The notes beneath the pieces were generated by a model that saw nothing but the letters and a program-made list of their open reading frames with translations, did not search any database and had not been told where the DNA came from. Positions 1-11,142 of a stretch of DNA of 64,000 nt are shown piece by piece. Within the stretch, counting starts at the first letter, position 1. Every line of letters begins with the position of its first letter. The DNA comes from Paramarasmius palmivorus (lineage: Eukaryota > Basidiomycota > Agaricomycetes > Agaricales > Marasmiaceae). A program made the translations under genes and the position numbers. The stretch covers positions 391,880 to 455,879 of the forward strand of contig JAYKXP010000039.1 in assembly GCA_037176845.1 (NCBI GenBank), written 5' to 3'.

Positions 1-246
1 GGGAAGGCTAAGTATGGAGGCATGAAAGTAGGAAAAGTTGTAGACATGTGCGATGGCGTGGATGAGTGCGCCGAGAGATATGGATTTTCCTGAACGTGGG
101 CTAGGAAATGGGTTGGTGAGTTGAGGATAAAGCATGTTGGTCCTGACTTACAGATATCCGTGATTGGCGAGAGCGTTCAGACCTGGGCATGGGCATCTAC
201 TCTCGGTTGGGGTTTCTGAAGGGACGAACTGGTGTTCACGGTCCAT
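1..246 (-). CDS. Heme-thiolate peroxidase (chloroperoxidase / unspecific peroxygenase family), 5' part only
   Basis: The gene enters the window from the left edge, so only its N-terminal part is present. Exon 1 (152-246) starts at an ATG at 246. It reads through a DREHQFVP segment to PCPGLNALANHGYL, the signature of the Peroxidase_2 family, whose PCP cysteine is the proximal heme ligand. A 51-nt intron (101-151, donor GTAAGT, acceptor TAG) follows, and exon 2 resumes in frame with PRSGKSISLGALIHAIAHVY, as expected after the ANHGYL motif. Family members use hydrogen peroxide to halogenate or oxygenate organic substrates and are usually secreted. No signal peptide is seen before DREHQF, so an unseen upstream exon or a cytosolic form is possible. 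The acid-base residues and the C-terminus lie outside the window. It lies downstream of the P450 on the same strand. Confidence 0.85.
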
Positions 247-296
247 TGAAGCTTGGGCTGGAGAAGCTTGAGGTAATGTCTGTCCTGTCTTTAAAG

Positions 297-303
297 CTTT
301 ATA
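297..303 (-). promoter_or_regulatory. TATA box of the heme-thiolate peroxidase gene
   Basis: TATAAAG on the minus strand lies 50 nt upstream of the peroxidase ATG at 246. This spacing fits a fungal core promoter with a short 5' leader and supports that start codon. Function is inferred from sequence and position only. Confidence 0.4.
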
Positions 304-721
304 GCCCCTTCCCCTGATTCTGTAACAACATACGGATCACAACAAATGATGTATTTCCACTGACTTTGGTGAGCAAAGTGCCACTGTCAGCTGTCCATTG
401 GTCGAGGATAGCTGTGGAGTTAAGGTTCAGGTTGTGAGGTTACGGCTTCGGGATCTCTTTGTTGGCTGTTTCTATCATGAAATGGCCGCACAGGTACCTA
501 TATGATCATCGAGATGCTGGGAGTGGGAGTGGGAACATCAGTGGCTATTGATAAGTGAGATTAAAATTCTTCACTCTTTGTCTAACCTGCTACAGTCCAA
601 GGCACATCGAGGTACAAGGCTTACGAGAGACATCAAGAAACTAAGTAATAGTATTGGAACCTTGATTACATTCCCCTATATGTGACGACGACCCTGCAAC
701 AGAATACAGATATCGTGGACG
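304..721. other. Intergenic spacer between peroxidase and P450
   Basis: No open frame with coding character is seen on either strand. The stretch must hold the peroxidase promoter and the P450 3' untranslated region, since both genes are on the minus strand. Confidence 0.6.
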
Positions 722-2659
722 TCAGCCCCTTGCAGCATCTACTATGATGTTCACCGAGCTGTTTTCCCAATGCGGTACCAGATATTCCTTGTAATTTCGC
801 ATATCTTCCAGACTATTGAAAACAAAGGGGATGATTGAGTACCGAATGGTTATAGGTTCACACTGACTTACGTCGTGTCTCCAAGCTTCATATCCAGTTT
901 TCTAAAGATATTGGCAATGATAAGATATAGCTCGCACCATGCTAGACTGAACGCCAGTGTTAGTTTCAGTAAGAGTCTAGTCAGACATGATAAAGCTTAC
1001 TTCAAGCCTAGGCTACAAGTTCCAATAAGGATCAGGCTAAACATTTGATACGGAATCAATAAATACCAAATTCTCTGCCCTTTCGAGAACGGGACAAGGT
1101 TATGCTCCATATGACGGATATCGCTCTGAAGCCACCGCTCCGGCGAGAAGGTGAGAGGGTCATCGAAGATATCAGGACTCTCGTGAAGGAACACGCAGCT
1201 CATCGAAATAACGGTCTAAATATCGACATTAGCAAATGACCACGAACTTCAAATGAGAGCACTCGCTCCAGGTGGGATAGCCATCCCGTCAATGACCGCA
1301 CCTGTATCCCCAACCACTCGAGGAAGTGGCGAGACAACGCCGTGTCCAAAGCGTAATGACTCTTTTAAAAATGCAGTCTGTATAGACGCGTTAACACATG
1401 AGAAAAGGCTCAATCCGAAACATACATACCAGATACGGCAGTTTCTCCAACACGGCCAAGTCGACCGGACTCCCTGGATCTTCCCATACACTTTCGAGTT
1501 CCTCTTTGAGTTTTCGCGCAATTGCTGGAGTATACAGCGCATGAAACGTCCCCGTGGAACACGTAGAACCAACAGTGTCGCTCCCAGCCCCAATGAGCGT
1601 CATAGCCTCGTCTAGGAGGTCTTTCCTAGTCAGCTGAACATGCTCTTTTGGGTCCATCCCAACGCCGTCTTCGTTCACTGGATCAAGCATGTGATGATAG
1701 ATAGTCTCATGTTCGACCACTTTCAACACGTCGGGGTCGGTGAGAATCCTATCTATTTGGTTGCCTAGTTTGCGTTGGTTGTCGAGGAACGGTCGAACTT
1801 GTGGATATACCCGTAACGTGAGCCATTCAGGCAGTATATCGACGATTCTGAGGAGTATCGGAAAGTGCTTTCGTAACCAGAAGTTGTGAAGAGCGCCTTG
1901 GATAGCGCAAATGGTAGGGTCGCGAAATCCTGGAGCCGCAACGGCGTTGAAGCAGTTGGCGAAGCAATATGCGGTGATGATGTCCAGCGTTGTGCATCGG
2001 AAAGCAAAAGACATGTTGATAGATTGGGCTTTGGGCCATGTACTGAGCCGTTCGACTAGTTTGTTAACCTAGAAAAGATTAATCGATGCTGGATATCAAT
2101 GAGACGAGATTGCTTACCCTTTCTTGAACCACTCCCTCGAGTTTTAAGATCGCACGACGTGAAAAGAGAGGGTTTAATAGCGCTCGGCGCGTTCGTGCCT
2201 TTTGGGGATCTATATATCCAAACGAAGATCCAGGTTGCGCAAAACCATCGTAGAATGGTTTGTATTTGGGGAACTGGCCATGAGTGTAAATGTCATGATA
2301 TGCCCTTTCACTGGCAAAATGGACCTGTTGGCGTAAAATCAATGCTTTACCTGCACAACTCAAAGAATGAGCTTACCGTGTTTGGACCGATCCGAACGAC
2401 AGGTCCTGCAAAACTTCTTTTAGACATTCGCAGAAAATAAACGTAATGATATTCACGCACCGTACTCTCCGTGCAGCTCTCGAAGATGGTTCAAGAGCCC
2501 CCCGCGTTTGACGATATCAAAGTACACTTGGTAGAGCTCCGTTACAGCGGCAAGCTTGGGTCCCGGGAAACAGCAAAGAGGATGGAAAGCCGAGCGATAA
2601 GCTATCACTGCCACGGAATACAGCACAGAAGCGATCAAGATTAGCTCGAGAAGGCCCAT
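722..2659 (-). CDS. Cytochrome P450 monooxygenase, complete, eight introns
   Basis: The ATG at 2659 opens an N-terminal membrane anchor (GLLELILIASVLYSVAVIAY) followed by a PGPKLA hinge. After splicing the protein shows GPVVRIGPNT, the I-helix oxygen-binding motif AGSDT, the K-helix ExxR as ESLR, the PERW segment (FSPERWL), and the heme loop FSKGQRICLG with its cysteine. That loop is split by an intron ending at TTGTAG, so the cysteine appears only after splicing. Two more small exons carry the C-terminus to a TGA at 722-724, about 280 nt beyond the last long open frame. All introns seen are about 50-60 nt. It should be an endoplasmic-reticulum enzyme that takes electrons from P450 reductase. 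The sequence resembles fungal trichodiene-oxygenase-like P450s, but substrate and CYP family cannot be assigned by eye. No disabling change was seen. Confidence 0.9.
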
Positions 2660-3777
2660 GCTGGAGGGTAATTGAACAGGGTGTTTTGTACGGCTTATAA
2701 GTATGAAATTCAATATCATGTTATCTCCTCTACGGGGTTTGCGAAACTGCTGGACTAAATGACACCTTGATAGGGAGGTCATGGTATTTCATGGATGCTT
2801 CCATCGAATGGCACCGCTTCCTTGGTACTCTTTTGCGTTCACACGTAACTCCAAGCCTAGCCAAAACTGTCCGAAAATACTGGTTGGCACCTAAGATCGC
2901 GGATATAGAGAAAGTATACGTACCTTGCGCTCGAATCCTTGTGACCACTCCCATACATTAACCGAACTGGGCTTAACTTTGTCTCTCTTGAAGTTGCCAT
3001 GGTCCACTGGTTTACAATTATCCCGATGCTGAACATGTGGATATTGTTCTGTAGCATAGAGCAAATGGCTGTCTCAGATTTCCTTGAACTTGTGGACGAG
3101 AGAGTGGACGTACCATACACTGATTGCACCTCTCTTTGTCCCATCACGTCGAGCCATTACAGGAGCATCAACAAGAATGGCAGTTCCTCAACCATTGGCA
3201 GAACTGTGGCATAGTTTCATTCATTCTGTGTGCTGGGCATTCTCAGCCCGTGTTAATGAGGTTGCGCTATTTCCAAGAAGAAATGTACACGCACCTCTTA
3301 TAGTAATTGCTTCTGGCCTTTCGCGTGGCGTGACGACACTTGAGCTTGAGGACCTTAATACAGAACGACTATCTTCTGTGTAAAGCCGGGCTAGCCAGGC
3401 TATTGAGAACCCACTTCGATTGTATCGGAACGGTGCCTTGGGCGGCCGTGGTCGAGGTACTGACCATACTCTCGAGCCACGGAACCCGGCCGTTCTTCTA
3501 CAAGGACCATGTGCCGGTTACCTTCCTTCCTCCCTCCCTCCCTTCCTTCCTTCCTTCCTGGCAGACCGCAGGTTTTGTACATGATGCATGATGGACGGAG
3601 TCAAGAGTTGGGCGCCTAATTCTTGAAAATTTCTCCGGGCTGGAGCGTCCCGTTATAAAGGATTGTTTCAAGACCACCCTTCTGCATGATATACATTGCG
3701 CTAGTTTACAATTCCCAAGAAAACACTTCGATAGCAAGCAAAAGCAACACGGCAAGACAGCCAAAGACCAGGAAATA
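2660..3777. other. Intergenic region upstream of the P450
   Basis: Open frames here are short and show no recognisable motif or intron-bounded exon structure. The part next to 2660 should hold the P450 promoter, and the part next to 3777 the 3' untranslated region of the kinase-like gene. The only distinctive feature is the CCTT microsatellite listed separately. Confidence 0.5.
3521..3559. repeat. CCTT/CCCT microsatellite
   Basis: About nine tandem pyrimidine tetramers, CCTT and CCCT, form a 39-bp simple repeat on the plus strand. It is intergenic and creates artificial Gly/Arg/Lys/Glu-rich frames on the other strand. Confidence 0.9.
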
Positions 3778-6776
3778 CTACGTTAACATATCCCTGTGCA
3801 CCAACTTCATTGTCTCCCCAACAAAGCTCTTCTCAGTCGCCCTGAGTCGATCCCACTCGTTCCTACTCTTTTCGTCATCTTCCCTACAGCTCTCTACATA
3901 CCATGACCTCCCAAAGTCAATCAACCGAAACCTCTTATCGCTTTGGCTCTTTTCCATAGGGTAATCCGCATGGTCACCCCGTCTCATAAGGATATTTCTG
4001 GGGTGGAACGACCCATGCAACCAACCGTGATGGTGGAATCGGAACAGAAGGGCGGCGCATTCGTTTCTGCATGGTGAAGTTCTAGTCAGCATCGGAGTTA
4101 GTTGGGGTTAGATGTCCGTACCTATCATCCAAGCTCAACTCCTCTGCATCAATGGGGTCACCACAGTCCTCCAAAAGCAGTATATCGCTAAAATAGGCTG
4201 GTTCTGGCTTCGGTATCTCTTCCTCTTCCTCGGCCTTGCTTTCACTTCCACTTCCAGGGCCGCCACCCCGTGTGAGCCCAGGTATATGCCTCAACCTAAC
4301 ATTCGCAGCCCTAGCGCGTCCCCGTCCCCGTCCTCTTCCTCTTTGACCACTCTCCTTCTTCCTCGCCTCCTCCTTTACCTTCTTCACTTCCTCATTCTTC
4401 ACCTCACCTCCCACAGACTCGGCGTCCTTCCTATAAAACCCATAAAACCCCGGCACAATCGCCCCACACGGCGTGGGTTCATGCAACGGATACGCAATGT
4501 TCAACCCAGACCAATGTTCTTGAAAACTCTCTGGAAAGCTTTGATAGTTCCTCGCTTCTTGTGCAAGATGGCCATCCCGGGGTATACTAATCTTCGCTGA
4601 GATGGTTACTTTCATCGTAGGCGGTAGCCTCGCTGAACTGGAGAAGAGGTCGTCAAACTGCCTTGGGTTTGGAGTTGCGTTAGGAATGAACGGTTTATGG
4701 GGATCGAGAGAAGGCGTGTAAAGGTGTTTAGTTCCATGTCCGGAGACGGAGCACGGTGGATCGCCGGGTAAGATCCAAGGTACAGAGGGTACGTTTATTG
4801 TACGCACGATGCCGGAGTAGAATATCGTTTGTGTGAGGTAGTAGTGCTCGTCTTCATCTTCGGATTTGGACTCTTCAGATACAGGAGGTGACGCCATCTT
4901 CACATCTTCGTCGCGCGCGACATTCTCGGATTCTTTTGCCTTGCCCTTACCCTTTTCCTTCCTCCGACGCTCTCTCTCCCTCTCTTCCTTTTGCTCTCTT
5001 GCCAGTCCCAACGCAGCGACTCGGTCTTTCTCAAACACCGCTTTCATCTCCTCTGTAACATCGCTTCCATACGCCCACTCCTTCTCGTCGAGCTCATCCT
5101 TCTCGAGACCGAGATCATTCAATGACTTGAATTCGGGTTCGACTTTCTTCCTCACTGGACGAGCATTGGAATCGATCCATATACTTCCACAATTCTCGTT
5201 CCCAGTCCCATTTCTTGGAACAGTACCCCAAGTTTTACAACCTTCCAAAGGCAACCCACAACTCTCGATCCGTGATGGTTTAGGGTCGATATGATCACCA
5301 GTGGCAGAAGGCGCAGGTGTAGGGGTAGAATCCTCGGTGATATCAACAGACGCAAGAACCTCCGGATCCAACTGTGCCTCCAATTCTCGAATGTACTCTT
5401 CCAGCTTTTCTTCGTCATCGCCGTCGACTTCAGGTGGTAAAACGACATCGTCGGATAAACTCAACCGCGTAAGGTCGACCCTTAAGGTATCGGGGTCGTT
5501 ACCGCCTCGTCTCCATTCCGAGGTCTCCTCGTTTGGGTTCTGGTTCATCCAGATTTCCTTGGCCTTCGCCTCTACACACGCATAACAGATCTTAGGATCC
5601 TCCGAAGGAAACAAGTTCCTAGGGATCTCCCATTCTGCTTCGTACACCAAAGAGTGATGGCCTTGGCCTTTCTGTTTGTGCTCGGATAGAAAGAGATGTG
5701 CTTCGGGTGTACAGAGCGGACGTGGCGGACGCGCAGGGACAATGATACGTATGAGAGGCGTGTGCGTGGGGCCTTCGGTCGTGGAAGGGTATATGTATAA
5801 CACGTTTTCTGTGCTGGCGGTCTGGGAAAGGGAAGATTGCGAACGCGTCTGAGTGACTTTGTTTTGGGTTTGTGGGGTTAGTTGGAGTGTGTAAGTGTGT
5901 TTTGGGTACGAGGCATCTGTTTCTCTGGGCCACGGATCGACATTGGGGTCAGGCTTGGGTGAGGAGCGCTTGCCGTGTAAGACGTTGTGAGGGTCATGTA
6001 CGATAAGTTTTTGGGGTAAGAGGTGTAGAGGAATGGTTGTTTCGAGTCTTGGGGTTGGACAGCTGAAAGGAGGAGCGGGAAATGAAGGAGGATAGCTTGA
6101 TGGATGGAATGGGGTGCGCCAGTGCTGGGAATAATTAGCTCGTGTAGAGTTGTCGTACTAGCAAACACCTTACCTCGACATCATTATCAACAGATCCCCT
6201 CGACTTGGCTTGTTCAATGACAGCCTTACCATACCTCGTACACGGCAACTTGAAGTCAATCATATGCCTATGAATCTCAACAATATCCGCAGCCTCGATC
6301 TTCCTGGGCTCTGGTTCCTTCTCAGCCCAACCAATCTCTTCCTTTGCAGCATCGAGCTCCCCAACCATTTTACACCACGCGAGCATTCTGCTTCCTGTAG
6401 TTGTTGTAACGGCATTCACCAACGCAGGAACACGATACGTGTGGTAGAAATCGAACAAAGAAGCACCCCATAGCTCTGTAGCATTTGGTGCGTGCTTGAA
6501 TTTACCAACTGGAGGACCACGATAGATCGTCCCTCGGGAATCGCGAGGCCAGAAACGAAAGACACATCTACGAATTTGGGTATTTGTTGATACGAGGTGA
6601 CCTCTTGTATCTTTGCGAGCTTCGTCTCGGGTGAGAGTACCCGATTGGAGACGATCAAGAACGGATTCGAGAGTTTCGTCGACTCGGTGTTTTTGAGAAT
6701 GAAACATGGACCGAATGAAGGCTTCAGATTTCAGTGGAGAGTGCTCGCCATCGCCACTGTCGTCGTCGTCAGACAT
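3778..6776 (-). CDS. Large protein with C-terminal fungal kinase-like lobe
   Basis: The ATG at 6776 begins an acidic SDDDDSGDGEHSP stretch. The first exon runs to about 6175 (ending NDVE), and a short intron then joins it in frame to a long second exon running down to about 4100. That exon has the segment GQGHHSLVYEAEWEIP, which could match a glycine-loop region, then long acidic, Lys/Glu-rich and Arg-Gly-rich low-complexity stretches. A further intron joins SLDDR to NECAALLFRFHHHGWLHGSF. Next come HPRNIL and LIDFGRSW, equivalents of the kinase catalytic and DFG loops. The catalytic-loop aspartate is replaced (HGSFHPRN), so activity is doubtful. Similar fungal proteins are annotated as kinase-like, often without a known role. 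Length is close to 970 residues. I infer a nuclear or cytosolic regulatory protein; no substrate can be named. Confidence 0.7.
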
Positions 6777-7583
6777 GGTGGTGGTGAAGTTCAAGTTTGG
6801 GCGTCTGGCACGGTGGACGCGTCAAGGAAATTTAGCTTGCTTCTTCCCACCATGTCCCGCCATTCCTCAACGACTGAAGCTCACTCGAAACCCCCTTTTT
6901 GCAGCGGTCAAACTCTCTAAATCATCGATTCTATGGCTGAATACGTTTCTAGTTCGACCCATTGGCGCGATACCTCAATACTCGTAGTTAGCCCAGCAGT
7001 TCTTTCTTCGGCTTCCTTGATCTGGTATACATCTCTAAGATGACTACGGTTCTCCGCGCCGTCAATGGAACTTGCATGTCGCATTTCTGGGACGATCATC
7101 ACTAACAAACACCAGCTACTATCTGCAGACGAAACTCCACAAAAAGATACGCGATCCCTCTTGTCTGCAAGGGAGATATGGTGCTGATCCTCGCAATAGC
7201 TTTCAGATATTGTCTAACACCTTTTTACCATCACAGTAAATCACTCTTTGATACTCACAACACTCAACGCGATACCTGAATGGCCCGGATTACGAGACTA
7301 TCCAAGTTCGACCCTTCGAGATATCAGACGCCCATTCCACCGCTATTTCCCCTGGGCCCTGTCGTCTCCAGGCTTACTTCCCAAGCAAGCAGGCTTGGCG
7401 AGAGGTCCAATGCCACTGTGACCAGGTGATGCAAAACATGAATAGCACTACATTCAATATCTGGGTTTTATCAAGTTATACAAACAGTCACAAGTAATAC
7501 ATCGTAGCAAGATTTTTTGGGGGTTTTCTAGTTTTCGACTTTATATGAAAAGAAAGAAAAGAAAAACACGCTGTCGTGGGCGT
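6777..7583. other. Intergenic region
   Basis: It holds the presumed promoter of the kinase-like gene on its left and the 3' flank of the beta-trefoil gene on its right. Short open frames are present, but none shows a domain motif or splice-consistent exon series. Confidence 0.5.
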
Positions 7584-8191
7584 TCATTGGACAGGCGTGA
7601 TGATCCACTGGTTGCGTGGGGCGTTGCGGTCGTCGCTTACTTGGATCTGAATTGATGAACCATTAGTCCCACCGAGGATCGGCAAGTCAAAGACACCATT
7701 ACCTGAACGCCGATGTCAGCTGAAGTAAGACCCCAATAGAGATCCAAACCACCAGTGACTGTGTCGGAGATTCTGTTAAAGGCCCGACGGTCAGAGAAGA
7801 ACAGCGGTGTCATCCTCATGAAAACAACTCACACATAGTTGTTTCCTTGTTGTTCAATGGACCACTGTTGGGTGCGCTTGCTTCCTCTTACACTGTCGCC
7901 AATGATTGGGTCATTGCCGACAGAGGCAAAGCTGAGCTGCCTATCGTTCTGGATGGTGTATTTCCCATTTGCCAGACGCGTCAAGTTCCACTGTAGTTTG
8001 CTTCTTAGTCAACGTCAGCACCTAACGATATCAAGACTTACAATATTGTTCTCGTCCGTGATGGCATTTGGACCACCAGGGTTACTGGTCAAAGGTGCAC
8101 CCTCGTCGGGGACCAAAAGAGCAGCAACGTTGGAAAATTCAACGTTGGTGAAGAGGTAGCGATCATCAGGAAGAACGACTGGGGCAGGCAT
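7584..8191 (-). CDS. Small beta-trefoil protein (mushroom lectin / protease-inhibitor type)
   Basis: Four exons joined across three short introns give a protein of about 145 residues from the ATG at 8191 to the TGA at 7584. The order is PDDRYLFTNVE, then WNLTRLANGKYTIQN, QQWSIEQQGNNYV, GGLDLYWGL and APRNQWIITPVQ at the C-terminus. Three repeated blocks of the kind G-x-Y-x-I-x-N and QW-x-I, spaced about 40 residues apart, are what a beta-trefoil shows. No signal peptide or membrane segment is visible, so it is probably cytosolic. Mushrooms have many such proteins, including ricin-B lectins and cospin- or clitocypin-type protease inhibitors that act in defence. The sequence does not let me choose between lectin and inhibitor. 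Intron phases and motif spacing make the gene model convincing. Confidence 0.7.
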
Positions 8192-10157
8192 GTTGAGAGC
8201 TTGTCTGCGAAACTTGAAAGAGAAGGGAGATTCTGGGGAAGGAGAACCATGCGAGTAGGCTGCTTAAAAGCTCTTGTTGATTGCTAGCTCTCGAATTGGA
8301 AGGCAAGTAAGGATGCTAATCCCAAAGTAAGAATTTACCCAAACCGTAGTGTGCATTCCGTGTAAAAGTTCAGCGAATCCGCAATTCACTACCAAATGTG
8401 AGACTCGGAGAACAGAGTCTCCGTCGCAGCTTCTTGCACGCCAGTTCCACACGTTGATCCCTAAGTCCGTCGTAGTCGCAGTTTCTCTACGGGAGAAGGA
8501 CTGTTTTGAATGACTTGCACGAAAAGGTCGAATCGAGCGGCGGCGGTTCCAGCCTGATGGTTGACCTGTGAGGATGAAATACAGAATGGAAACAAAGCAA
8601 CGACAAGTGAGCAAACATCAGGGTGGCGCAAGAGTGGCGAAAGGTTCGCTTTCGCCCACGTTGCCTTTTCGCTTCCTGTTTGGTGTCGATTTCACATTTC
8701 TGCTGCGAGCAAACGCCAAATAATAGTCGTGATGGCTGGTTAGAAAGCTCGCACTCTGCAGCAGCCACCGAAGTGGCTGGTCAGACTGTTTAGCGTCGGA
8801 TAGATAGATAACCGCTATGTGACCATTCCCTAGCATTACTGCCGAATCAATAAGCACGAAAGCATGCTGCTGGATCGTAGGCGATAGGCCTTGAGTCGTG
8901 ACGACAGACAATGTTTAATGGAGCACGTCCTAAGGGCCTGGAGGTAAGGAGTTCCAAGATGATCTGTCACCCTCAAATCGCACAACGCATGTAAGTTACG
9001 TCCAGATGACCATGACGGGATTGGCTACCAAAAGTGTCGGCTTTCTCCGTACCTGTGCAATGTACCTAAACAAATCATGTACAGTTCTTGGACTACGGAC
9101 ACTTACAAAATCGCCATTAACGTAAAAAAAGACTGGTGTGTTCGACTTTGGAAGGAAGCCTGGTATAGTCGGTGGAGTAGTGCTTTCCGTCACCGCAAGT
9201 CCGCGTACCAATCAGCGCATGCGGTATCTCGTGGTCCGTGGATGTCTTGAAGGGTTGAATGATTATGACGCCCGAGAATCGAGATCAATGGCGGAGAAGA
9301 ATCGGGATGAGGATTGCGGGGAGACCCAGCGAATAGGTCTTGTGTTGCTGGATGTGACCTGCTCATACTGTGGAACCGGAACGGAACCCCTCGTGGCCTT
9401 TCTTGCTTACATGTCGTCAAAAAATCCTTTTGTGGCGTATTTCAAGGTCTCTGACTCGGGATGTAAGTCTAGGAAATAGCCTCCGTATGATAGCATGCTA
9501 GCAGTGGTGAGAGAAGTTGGAAGTTGAGACGACGTTGGTCGTAATTGCGTGATCACTCACTAGTCATGTGTTCGTGTTCCCACAGGAACTTTCTCTTCAT
9601 CTCTTGTCACAGTGAACGGTTTCCTCGCAGTCAAACCATCAGGAGTTTGTCACCGGCGTGATGTACTTCCGAATACTTACTGAAGCAAAAGTACTAGTAC
9701 TGAACTCTTCACTTGGGGGTCTAGTCAGCGCGATATCTGCGGATCGTCAAATTTGAAGGTATCGTTGTTGCTTGACGTGTCCACAGTCCTAAATTGTGAG
9801 TAGGAGCAACTGTATCCCCGAAGACGAAGGGCTCTGACGTTGGAATGTTCAGGATTCAGATTCATCTAGGCTCAGTGTCAGATACACGCCGCTTCTTGAG
9901 TCTCGTTGCGCAATCACAAGAATAATCTGGCCATGGTACAACCCTGGCAAATGTCAAAACCGCCAGGACGCTACCTAAAATGTGAACAAGTTAGTTGTAG
10001 TTGGTCGAATGTAAGTATGTATTTTAGAAACGTGACAAACCTTTTTAAACATGGGCGTTGGGAGCGGGAGTGCCCGGGAATGTTGGAATAACGAGTGACG
10101 GAGTTGAAAAGAGACAAAAGAAAAGAATGTAAGGCGCCTGATGCGCCGAGTCCAATA
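8192..10157. other. Host intergenic region left of the outer Helitron
   Basis: Several reading frames of 60-110 codons occur on both strands, but none has a recognisable domain and most overlap each other. On the minus strand between 8990 and 9480 there are possible splice sites, but no product I can identify. The region ends at the CTAG terminus of the outer Helitron. Confidence 0.4.
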
Positions 10158-10203
10158 CTAGCTGGAAGTGGGTTGGAGTAAACCTCCAACAAGCCGAGTT
10201 CGG
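10158..10203 (-). repeat. 3' terminus of the outer Helitron: CTAG, hairpin and inverted-repeat word
   Basis: Read on the minus strand the order is CCGAACTCGG, a short spacer, a perfect 7-bp stem with a 5-nt loop, CCACTTCCAG, then CTAG. This matches the Helitron 3' rule of a GC-rich hairpin about ten nucleotides before CTRR. The next base is T, as expected for the target. The hairpin is the presumed signal for ending rolling-circle transfer. Confidence 0.85.
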
Positions 10204-10269
10204 TTTAAGGGGATCTTTTATTCACAAAAAAGTAATTGCCAACAATACATAGTAATAATAAGATATTAA

Positions 10270-11008
10270 TTAACATTCTACATAGAATACAAATGAAGCT
10301 TTATAGCCACGGCAGGCAGTAAAATCTAATGTACCTTTAGATAGATCTTTATTCAATATATACTTGCTACGCTGGCTAGTGGTTGATGATAGTCCATCAT
10401 GAAACCATACCTTACTATGGTCATCTAATGTACGAGCAATAAAGTGACTACCATTATAGTAGATTACTCCAGCAAGTCTATAAGATCTTAAAGACTGATT
10501 AACTGGTAATGTAATTTCAACATCAATATAAGGCATTTTTCTTTCAGGACCCCATTCCCGTATTGAAAAGACAAGAAGTGGTGGAGCATCTTCAAAAGAG
10601 TATAAAGATGTTACTTCACCCATACATTGGTTACAAGCACTTAAATGGTTGGATGTACGACTAGAAGTCAGTCTACGAATCAGATGTGAAATAGATAGAA
10701 ATAGTTCATTTGGCTGCTCAATTAACAGTGAGCGCTGATTTTCAATCTGCCCTGAGTTGATAACTTCACATCTTATACATCTATCAAACCGTTTTATGGC
10801 ATATCTTTGGTGGCAAATTATTGTTTCAAGAATCTCTGTTACAGAGGCAAACTCTCCATATTTAAACTTAGCAGGATTTGTTTCAATGAGACAGCTTCTA
10901 AATAGATTGCGTGCTTCTGAGATTGATATATCACCATTTGAACAAGATTGAAAATAGCTTTGAACTTGATGTAAAATTGGATTACCAAGTGCCTCAAACT
11001 TATTGGAA
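10270..11008 (-). pseudogene. C-terminal fragment of the outer Helitron RepHel protein (cysteine-protease-like tail)
   Basis: This 246-codon open segment begins TSNKFEALGNPILHQVQSYF in spliced context and ends YVEC before the stop. It aligns by eye with the C-terminal tail of the inner RepHel: paired CxxC motifs (IRCE, CNQC), PYIDVEITLPV, a GVIYYNGSHFIAR segment and KVWFHDG. The His-containing HF(I/V)xR and HDG blocks look like the histidine side of a papain-fold ubiquitin-protease-like domain. The matching cysteine block, NSCAYD, is encoded 28.6 kb away at about 39645. The fragment lacks its own start. The open frame continues by chance into the 3' end of the inner element. Its codons are AT-rich like the distant part, supporting common origin. 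Confidence 0.85.
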
Positions 11009-11052
11009 CTAGCGAGGGTGGGTCGGCTGTCGCCGACGTTTACGAGTTCGGA
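11009..11052 (-). repeat. 3' terminus of the inner Helitron
   Basis: Minus-strand order is TCCGAACTCGTAA (11040-11052), then a hairpin with 6-bp stems at 11022-11027 and 11032-11037 around a 4-nt loop, nine nucleotides, and CTAG (11009-11012). The following host base is T. The stems are GC-only except for one pair. A poly-pyrimidine tract (about 11053-11070 on the plus strand) lies immediately inside. Confidence 0.9.
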
Positions 11053-11142
11053 CTTTTTTTTTCTTTTTTTCGGAAGGCAGCTTATGTACTGGTGATCAAG
11101 GTTAGTAATACATGTACGTTTATTCAGCACGATAGTACAACA

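Noticed and set aside
8990..9480. Possible minus-strand gene with splice sites
   Set aside because: No combination of exons gave a recognisable or long protein; I could not support a call.
10270..11130. Complete 286-residue gene
   Set aside because: Its first 40 codons come from the inner Helitron terminus by chance; the rest is the severed C-terminus of the outer RepHel.
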